Assembly (NCBI RefSeq): GCF_032854445.1
Contig: NC_088296.1
Coordinates: 6,129,435 to 6,193,434 of the forward strand
Direction: 5' to 3'
Source: Liolophura sinensis
Lineage: Eukaryota > Mollusca > Polyplacophora > Chitonida > Chitonidae
DNA: 64,000 bases
Part shown: positions 56,201-64,000 of the stretch, piece by piece
Layout: every line of letters starts with the position of its first letter
How positions within the stretch are numbered: the first letter of the stretch is position 1
Translations under genes and position numbers: made by a program
The notes under the pieces: generated by a model
What the model saw: the letters and a program-made list of their open reading frames with translations, nothing else
What the model was told of the DNA's origin: nothing
Database searches by the model: none

Positions 56201-59200
56201 GACATCTCCCGTGGTATGTGCCAGATCGCGGTGAAATTCTGCACACACTATCCCAGTAATCCATTGGACGTGGTACATCAAGAATTAACGTGCAGGTGCA
56301 GTTGTGCGCTAATGGGAATGCGCAAACAGAAAATCGGTCCATTTTAAAAATTTCATAAAAGGAGTCAACCAGATTTTTCAACGGCAATTCTTTATTTTAT
56401 CACAGAATTCGATCATTTTTACTCGATGACCAGTATTTATTAATATCGTGTGTAGCCGCCACGAGATTGTATCACATTTCGACAACGCGCTCGCATTGTG
56501 TTGATGAGGCGTGCGATTCGACGTTGTGGTATAGTTAACCTCTCTTCCACAAGGTGGCATCTCAAATCGTCAAGAGTATACTCTATCCCAACTCGACGAC
56601 TGATTGTTTCAGCTGATCCCAACGAGGTTATATGGGGTTGAGATCCGGAGAACAGTTTGGAAGAAGTCATTCACAATCTTTGCACGATGTGGACGCGCAT
56701 TGTCGTCCATGAAGGCAAATCTATCTCCAACAGCGGCTGCGAAGGGTAAAACATGCGGTCTGAGAACTTGAGCAATGTAGCCAGCAGCGTTCAAGTTTCC
56801 CCCTCAGTAGGAACCAGATCGGTCTTGCCTGTCGAACTGATGCCTGCCCAGGCCATTACGCTGCCACCACCACAGACCGCTACTGGCTGCACGCAGCACT
56901 CTGCATATCTGTTCACCTTGCCGACGCCACACACGTCCCCTAGAGTCAGCTTGACGGAGACACACGCGTTTTGTCGGTGAAAAGAACATTGCCTCATTGC
57001 CGTCTAGTCGATCGAACCTGATTTGTCGCCCACTGCAGACGCGCTATCTTATGACGGCGGAGCAACAAAGCTTTCTTCACCAGCCGCCTGGGACGTCCCC
57101 CGACGGCTTTTAGGCGTCTCCTGATTGTTTGGGCACTCAACCATGTCGCCCCGACACCAGCATGTTCTCGAACCTCTGATGGTGAAATTCAAAATAGATG
57201 CTAAGTGACATGACGAGCAAGCTGAATCCGCGCTAGAGTCGAAAATGGCATTGCTTTTTTGTGTGTGTGTGGCACACTCAGACCCTTATACCTGATGTCG
57301 TTCTGTTCCTTAGTGCAACGTGTACGATTCGCCGATCTTGTCTTTGTGTGGTTGCCCTGGGCCTTCCACTTCTTGGCAGGTCCTTGACCTCTGCACTCGC
57401 CCTGTCCGTATTGCATAATCCAGGCATGGTATACCAGAGTCACAAAACGTACAACATTGATTGTCCAAGACTTGTGGACAGTAATGTGGGCGAATCAGGT
57501 ACGAGAACCTTTTATTGACTATCTCTGACACTATGCAGATCATGTTTAACCGCATGAACTTCTTGTGGTGCGTGTCATGTCCTTATTGCCCACCGGCACG
57601 AATATTTCAGGACTGGTAACACGAATTATCTGATGAAATCAAAATCTGGTGGTGAAAAATCTGGTTTACCCCTTGTGTGAAATTTTCCAAATCGACCGAT
57701 TTTCAGATTGTGCCTGCCCATTATGGCACAACTGCACCTGAACGTTAATCCTTGATATACCATGTTCCCCGGATCACTGGGATGGTGTGTGCAAAATTTC
57801 ATGGCGATCTGGTATATATTAAGTTGTCAAGACATGTTCTACTTTTCTACTGTTATCAGATTTGTGAGCTCTTTCAGCAGAGGCAGTAAACGGCAAACAA
57901 CTAGCCTCTTCATGAGAGCACGAGGGATCATTATATCTGAAGGATATTGCAGATTTACTGGGTTCGCTCTCTTTCATCACAGTTATACTTCGAATCTGTC
58001 TTGCAAACCAAATGCATGCAATACACTAAAAAAATAATCCGTTAACTTTAATAGGAAGTATGTTGTCTGAGTGATGCCAGAGTGAATTTGGGTTACTGTA
58101 ACATTATATGCCGTTAGCCTGATACAATCTCTGTTGAATTAATAGAACACGTGTGGTATATGAAGGGAACAGGTGTGGTATATGTAAGGGAACACGTGTG
58201 GTACATGTAAGGGAACACGTGTGGTACATGTAAGGGAACACGTGTGGTATATGTAAGGGAACGCGTGTGGTATATGAAAGGGAACGCGTGTGGTATATGA
58301 AAGGGAACACGTGTGGTATATGAAAGGGAACGCGTGTGGTATATGAAAGGGAACACGTGTGGTATATGTAAGGGAACACGTGTGGTATATGTAAGGGAAC
58401 ACGTGTGGTATATGAAAGGGAACGCGTGTGGTATATGTAAGGGAACACGTGTGATATATATAACGGAACACGTGTGGTATATATAACGGAACAAGTGTGG
58501 TATACTCAACAGAATACCCTGCTGTTATGACAATTTTCTGCTGCAAGAACAGACAGTATTCTAACATCTTCCAAGCTTTCAGTTAAAATTAACAATATTT
58601 TTGGAAAGTAGTATTACGCTGACCTAATTTCTTTGATACTCCACTTACAGCTCATCTTCGTTTTCGAGAAAAATATCGTATCAAGTACACAACTCATGCG
58701 TCAATGCACATTTTATGCAAATTTTAGCAGCAATCCGTTGTTTAGACTCAAGGTTAACGTCGCAATAAGACCTCATTCACAGATCGATTTTACTGATGAT
58801 AGTCCCTTTCCCGGGAACAGAGTTTAATGTACTCACCCGTCTGCCAGGATCGCATACCTCGTCTGAGGGTTCTGAGCTATACAACTCAGAGGACGGAATC
58901 CAATATCTTTATCTGTGGAAACATCAATGAAATAATCACATTGTCGATTCGTTCATAATGGCTCATAAGAAAAACGTAGGCCTGGTCGTTTGAACACATT
59001 AACAGGTTTTTTTCTCGGCATGCATTGCAAATGAATTGATAAGCTGTGGTATAGCATGCCCCATGTCCACCGCAAACCTGGAAATAAGCAGCAGGGGAAG
59101 AAAAAAATATCTTGCACTAAATATAATTTTTACAGGGGCTAAACATTTGGTACTTGTGCAAGACAACACTGAGATCCAAATGATATTGAAACGTTTTGAT

Positions 59201-62200
59201 CCGAATATAGGTAGCTGGACGTTTTACCATTATGTCCATCACCAATTTAAATATTATGTCCACGCTTATAGTCCGCCAATGTATCAGTGACTAATATGAG
59301 CGAGTCAGCTACGCAATGGAGATATGTGGTTCATTAGCTTCGCGAACATGGAGTTAGACATTTCACTGTCTCCACTGCTCTTAGGGAACTGGTGTAAATA
59401 CACGATCGTAACCTTTCAAGAAGTTCACTGGATGACATTTTCATTGGGCGAAAGTTATTGCATGACGTGGAGGAAAGTCTCAGTCATCTGAACTGTGAAT
59501 AAGAAATTCAAGAAATTGCTCACTGACATTGACTTCGGACAATTCGATCTCGCGGGAGACAAATCTTTATTTAATTGTTGCATTACACCTTACTCAAGGA
59601 TATTTCACACATGCGATGGCGGTTTGTTTTTTATGGGTGGAGGAAACCGGAACGCCCAGCATAAACCACCGACCTCTAGCAAATCACTGAAGTTTCTTAC
59701 ATGAAGCGTACATGAAGCATGCAAACTCTATAGTGGTGGAAGACGTGTTCTTCAACGAACTTTAGAACGCTTAGGATATTTACACTAAACTACCCACGTT
59801 TAAATGTGATTTTAGTTAGATCTAATATAAATTTTATTTTATTTAGAGTATAACTGTGTGATAATCTGAAATAGCCACTAGAACAGATACCTGGCGTGTC
59901 ATAAGCCAGTAGTTTAATCTTCTTGCCAACCGGAATGGTGGACCAAGTGACGTCATGGTCACGTTCGTCGAGGACTTTTAATTGGATGTTAGCGGTCACG
60001 TGCGATTCTCCCAACAGATGTTGGTGTTTTCTTGGGGACTTGTACCTTAAATAGAAAAGTAAATAAATGAAAAAAAAAAATATTGTGCAGAAAACTATGC
60101 TTATAATGGTCCGGTAGCACAATAGAAATATTTCAGCCAGGTAATGTCTGAATCCTTGTATGGTTGGAGTTTTTTTTTTAGTTATGTTCATATCCGAAAA
60201 AGGCTGAATAAATGATTGAAATCCAGCACCACGATAGCAGTATTTAAATCATATCCTGGCGAAACCCAAAATAAGGTCAACACACCACACTGTTTAATAA
60301 TGATTAACATGTTTAATAATGATTAACATGTTTAAAATACTCTGCGTTTGAGAAATTCTGTACTTATCGACAAAAAATCTTGTGGAATAGAATTAAAAAA
60401 AACGGCTCCATCTCCTTACCAGTCAGAAATGACCTGTGTTAAGCCCGTGCTTTTTCCATGTGGGTCGTAGCTGCACGAGATCACATGAATTCTGCTTCTG
60501 GTATCTGATTTGTCACTTTCTCCCCATCCCAATTCGACAGTCACGGTAAAGGAATTGTTTGCCTTGGAAAACTAAGTACAAAAAAGAACAAACAAGTGTT
60601 TCACTATTTATTTGATCGGAATTTTACCTTGCTAAATCCACTTGACGTGGACTTGAGATATCTTTACACTCGACTCGAGAAAACTCCAGAGTAATCAAAA
60701 ATATTGAACTTGTTCGACGGAGGCAAACATTATGGTATGGGGGAAACCCACGATTCGGCATCCTCAGGTTGCTGGCAGACATTCCACCAACGACCGGCGA
60801 GGAAGATAACGACCGGCGAAGAAGATAACGACCCGCGAGGAAGATAACGACCCGCGAGGAAGATAACGACCGGCGGGGAAGATAACGACCGGCGGGGAAG
60901 ATAACGACCGGCGAGGAAGATTTGAGCTCACAGCGATTGCATTGGCGAGAAGCTTCTGAGCTTCGCTAGCACGCGAACCACTGCGCCACCGAGGCCCAAA
61001 CATCTTTACATGTCCGGCCCTGCCAGATTTTATCATTAGTGACATCTGGGGCGACAGAAAAGTATCTGAGGTGACAAGTACTTGAGGCGACAAACGAGTA
61101 AGAGGCGACAAACGAGTAAGAGGCGACAAACGAGTATCTGAGGCGACAAACAAGTATCTTGGACAGTGTTAATCTGGTCATTAGTGCTCAGTTTTCAGAA
61201 CATTTCTTGACACGTATCTCTACCTATTTGGACAGTTATTACTTACTTGAAATATGCAGTGATCTCCCTTATAATTTTGTTTAAACGTCCCCTGTAATGT
61301 GTGTACAGCTTTGTTGAGGGACATGAAGGGCTTTTCTCCGTTAGCACACTGAGCCAATCCGTACGCTGGAACGTCTGTGGTAAGGAGTACGTCCGGGGAG
61401 CCAGAAATTATAGCTGGACACTCCGGCTTTACTATGGATAATATAATTGAAGAGATAGATTAAAACCAGAGCACAGGCGACAGTGAATGAATGGATGAAA
61501 GAATGATTAAGGCTTAACGCCACATCGGCAACATTTCAGCCATATCCTGGCGGGAACAAGGTGAAAACGCGAGGCGGTTCAGGTTTTCGATATAGTAGCG
61601 AGAACATCAAAAACGAAACAAAAATGTTTGGACATGTTTAAAATCAGAGAAGAACAAAACCAAAAGAGTTAAAACTCGAAAACCAGCATATTTTAAAAAC
61701 AGTATATCTAGAAATCTATCTGTATATAATTTTTTATCTATAAACATTTATGATAATTAAAATTTATATTTTATGGTACCGGCGACAGTGCGAAAGTTGG
61801 CAAATGGTCACACGTAACCGGTGAAATACGTCCTCTTTACGGTCAGTTTACGGCGGTCACGGTTTTATTCTACCTGTTCATGTAAATGCTTAAACAGTAG
61901 CACCATGGCTTAAGCAGAATTAAGTGAAAAAAGGCAGTGGTGTTAATTACAATTTATTACTGGTCATACACTGAAGAGAGGCCTTTTGGTTTTTAATATT
62001 AGTAAATGGCAAGCAGATCACATCGCAGTGTGTTTGGATGATTGACGTTAACGTGGTGCTCAAGGGTTTTTCCCCTTACATGACAGTGGACAGGGTTAAG
62101 GGTGGAAATGGAAGTGTACAGAATCACCGGCCTTCCCCAGGTAACCTGACAAACCTTGTAGCCTAGAGCCGCAGAAAATGGCGACATCTGGATTCGAACA

Positions 62201-63568
62201 CGCGTTCACATCGCCCAAGGACCTGATAACCTCGCCTGGCCAATCAGAACTTCAAATGTCTGAGCCAGCGAGAGACCCGTATGACCACTTGAGGTCACTG
62301 CTGCATATTATACAGGCCATTTCAAATATTATCCAATTAGGTATTAGCTTAGGGAACATTTGGAAACTTGGACCAAAACGGCATTGGGTGAAATAAATTT
62401 TTGAAACTTACAATCTATTATAGGGAATTCTGCCGTCACAGCACAAACCTACATGTCAAAAAGGAATACATAAAAATATTTCAGGGCTAAGAAATTTTTG
62501 AATTATATTTTTCATTAAGTACTTGTTTGTGTATTTGATTGGTGTTTTACGCCATACTCAAGAATATTTCACTTATACGACGGCGGCCAGCACTATGGTG
62601 GGAGGAAATCGAGCCCGGTGGAAACCTACGACCATCCGCAGGTTGCTGGGGGACCTTCCCATGAACGGCCGGCGAGGAAGCCAGCATGAGCTGGACTTGA
62701 ACTCGCAGCGACCGCAATGGTGAGCGGTTCCTGAATCATATTTCGCTTATACCACCTTCCCACGTACCGCTGGAGAGGAAGTCAGCATGTGCCGGACTTC
62801 AGCTCATAGCGACCGCATTGTTGAGAGGCTCCTGATTCATTGCACCGTGCTGGCATGCTAACTATCTCGGCCACGGAGTCCCCGCTTGCCGTTTAACGCC
62901 ACCGTCAAGGAGTTTTTCTCTTACGCGATGGCGGTCAGTATTAAGGATGGCGGAATGGCCAGTGCTCGGTGTAAACCACCTACCTGTGAGAAGTTAAGGG
63001 TGAACTTTTCCACGTGTGACGTACACGCATGTGCACACCTTGTTGATGGGAGGCCTATGGTATTCATAGAATGTGAAGCTGTTCAAACGATTAAATTTCG
63101 GTGTAGTTAATTTTGTCGGTAGAGGAAACCGGACAGCGCCCAGGCAAAACCACAGCTCCTGATCAGATACCAGAGAAACCGTACAGCTGGAGTTTAAACC
63201 ATGCAGCCACTTAAGATCGGTAGTGGTAATTTGGAAGGCGCCATTAAGGCTCTCCTAAAGCCAGATATTTTCACATTAGTGTACGGCAATATCTTGGTTT
63301 ATACTAAACACAGAATAATAAAAGGCGGAAAATAATACTTATCAAACAGCTAATATGTCACATTAGTGAATATGATTAATGTAAAGGATGCGTGTTGTAA
63401 GACAATGGCGCCGAAAGAGCTTGTATACACAGTTAATGTATTATACTTAGAGGTATTTTGAATAAAACGTGAAAAGAATTGAGCATATTCTTCAAACTGA
63501 AAAAGGGTGCCGTGCTATGTAAAGTGAATACTTACAAGGAAAAATGCAACTAAAGCCCTGCGCGACAT
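52886..63568 (-). CDS. ZP-domain type I membrane protein (at least 8 exons)
   Basis: Minus-strand exons: 63568-63536 (MSRRALVAFFL, start of a signal peptide), 61426-61247, 60571-60420, 60045-59891, 58912-58837, 55463-55310, 54711-54660, 53226-52886. Phases agree from the second exon on. The signal peptide is too short and the acceptor before 61426 is poor (a TAG lies at 61434-61432), so a small exon between 63.5 and 61.4 kb is probably missing. The product is at least 380 residues. ZP-N half: cysteines in PECPA, AQCANG, DHCIF and VISCSYDP. ZP-C half: RPLSCIAQ, DGCGDGFVIDR, VHFVCNFSICSSHCDG. Then comes RLRR, a furin-like site as in other ZP proteins. A hydrophobic segment (IAMTIFGGALFLTFVLTLYL) and a short Cys-containing tail follow. 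Expected role: a secreted or apical polymerising matrix protein. The exact family is unknown. Confidence 0.85.
54063..54215. repeat. Minisatellite, about 24-bp unit, last ZP intron region
   Basis: Six copies of CAGCTTCTCACAGCCGCCAA plus AACC, between ZP exons 54660 and 53226. Confidence 0.85.
55738..55890 (-). mobile_element. SINE family 2, 3' part, ZP intron
   Basis: GAGTGAGTGCTTGGAGTTTA through CCGCTCTTTTATCTGGTGCT and CTGAGACGATTTAC. Confidence 0.65.
56163..57830 (-). mobile_element. Tc1-like DNA transposon with long inverted repeats, decayed
   Basis: Inverted arms of about 140-150 bp lie at 56211-56352 and 57677-57817 (both contain GCACAACTGCACCTG in one orientation). The left end reads TA then CAGCGCAACAAAAG, fitting a TA target site; the matching outer right end is not recognisable. 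The interior holds a broken transposase. The element sits in the intron between exons 58837 and 55463 of the ZP gene, in the same orientation. Confidence 0.8.
56440..57445 (-). pseudogene. Tc1/mariner transposase, frameshifted
   Basis: Pieces in different frames keep order: a GRPRATT-type linker after the N-terminal helix-turn-helix region, RRLKAVGGRPRR, LFTDKTRVSV (first catalytic Asp), GGGSVMAWAGIS, then FMDDNARPHRA (second catalytic Asp) and a C-terminal LARLINTMR-like end. Stops and frameshifts separate them, so no intact enzyme is encoded. Confidence 0.8.
58139..58505. repeat. Minisatellite, about 23-bp unit, ZP intron
   Basis: About 16 copies of GGGAACACGTGTGGTATATG plus AAA or TAA. 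It lies 330 bp from ZP exon 58912-58837 and does not overlap its splice sites. Confidence 0.9.
59565..59700 (-). mobile_element. Diverged SINE family 1 fragment, ZP intron
   Basis: TTTATTTAATTGTTGCATTA through ATGGGTGGAGGAAACCGG. Confidence 0.55.
60603..60998 (-). mobile_element. SINE family 1 copy enlarged by an internal tandem repeat
   Basis: TTATTTGATCGGAATTTTAC at one end and GAACCACTGCGCCACCGAGG at the other. It is expanded by the 18-19-bp array at 60796-60922. Confidence 0.65.
60796..60922. repeat. Tandem repeat inside a SINE copy
   Basis: Six or seven copies of about 18-19 bp, GAAGATAACGACCGGCGAG. They replace the part of the SINE that normally reads CGGCCGGAGAGGAAG. Confidence 0.8.
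61065..61155. repeat. Short tandem repeat, about 18-bp unit
   Basis: Four or five copies of GAGGCGACAAACGAGTA. It sits in the ZP intron downstream of exon 61426-61247. Confidence 0.75.
62525..63210 (-). mobile_element. Cluster of SINE family 1 copies in the first ZP intron
   Basis: A well preserved copy covers 62525-62745, a second head/body portion runs to about 62885 (CTCGGCCACGGAGTCC), and a very diverged copy covers about 62885-63210. A missing signal-peptide exon could be hidden between these and 61.5 kb. Confidence 0.6.
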
Positions 63569-63734
63569 AATCTGCAAACAAAGCAGAAACAAGACTTAGT
63601 ATGGTTTGACCTACTCTTCTTCATCCCTGTCTATCAATATCAAAAACGGGGGTAGATTTTAGGAGGTTGCTGCAACTTGGTAGAGTAGCGTCAGTTTAAT
63701 GAGGAACCACCTGTTTAGAATGAACATTTGATTT

Positions 63735-63860
63735 ATTTATTTCATTAGTGTTTTACGCCTTACTCAAGAGTATTTGACTTACACAACGGTGGCCAGAATA
63801 ATGGTGGAAGGAAACTGGGCAGAGCCTGGGGGGAAACTCACAACCATCCCAAGGTTTGAG
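63735..63860 (-). mobile_element. SINE family 1, truncated
   Basis: TTTATTTATTTCATTAGTGT through GGTGGAAGGAAACTGGGCAG. It lies just upstream of the ZP start exon. Confidence 0.68.
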
Positions 63861-64000
63861 GAGGTGATCATGGTAGAGGATATGACGTTATTTCGTTGAA
63901 GAACCTCTCCAAATTTTTGTCCATGAGAAAAACTAATCTGTGACAAACAATGGTAACACCATTATTTGTCTACTCCTTATCAGCTGCAGTGTATACACTG

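Noticed and set aside
58104-58567. Three overlapping frames with HIPHVFP-type repeats
   Set aside because: The 23-bp array is open in all three minus frames, which is expected from a stop-free unit whose length is not a multiple of three.
59790-60191. 133-codon minus-strand frame with a hydrophobic segment, read as a membrane protein
   Set aside because: The hydrophobic part is T-rich intron sequence before the acceptor at 60046. Only 60045-59891 is an exon, in a frame that fits the ZP gene.

Overview
This is 64 kb of an intron-rich animal nuclear genome. It is AT-rich, with canonical GT-AG introns and a heavy load of tRNA-derived SINEs, MITE-like inverted repeats and minisatellites. The gene set and the repeat style suggest a lophotrochozoan, most likely a mollusc, but I cannot name the species. 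A run of exactly 200 N at 32760-32959 shows that this is a draft scaffold.

Layout. (1) 1-7828: no convincing gene, only repeats and one orphan exon-like segment. (2) 7829-12004, minus strand: a complete four-exon MESH1/HDDC3 gene, a metazoan SpoT-like HD hydrolase. (3) 12005-12584: a short divergent promoter with E2F, E-box and YY1-type motifs. (4) 12585-44755, plus strand: a 20-exon PWWP + AT-hook + integrase-binding-domain gene of the HDGF-related/LEDGF (PSIP1/HDGFL2) family. I predict about 1087 residues, and all splice phases agree. (5) 44756 to about 52.8 kb: 3' flank and probable 3' UTR with three successive minisatellites, then ordinary intergenic sequence. (6) 52886-63568, minus strand: a zona pellucida (ZP) domain type I membrane protein with a furin-like site, a transmembrane segment and a short tail. 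Its signal-peptide exon is probably incomplete. A decayed Tc1-like transposon lies in one of its introns.

The most unusual signal is a set of tandem arrays that start or end exactly at splice junctions. The 102-bp exon 16 of the LEDGF-like gene, inside the integrase-binding domain, has 24 complete 26-bp units upstream. Each unit repeats its own 3' splice site and the first exon bases. Downstream, 41-43-bp units repeat its own exon end plus 5' splice site. A similar array of six units begins at the 5' splice site of MESH1 exon 2, and a pyrimidine-rich array leads into LEDGF exon 4. Most other large introns of the LEDGF-like gene carry a different private minisatellite.

Two assembly or sequence problems affect the LEDGF-like gene. 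A 2.6-kb block holding exons 12 and 13 appears on both sides of the N gap, almost certainly two haplotypes placed in tandem, and exon 10 carries two compensating frameshifts. Functionally, MESH1 is a small-molecule phosphohydrolase, the LEDGF-like protein is a chromatin tether sharing its promoter region, and the ZP protein is an extracellular-matrix or apical-membrane type protein. I see no pathway linking the three.
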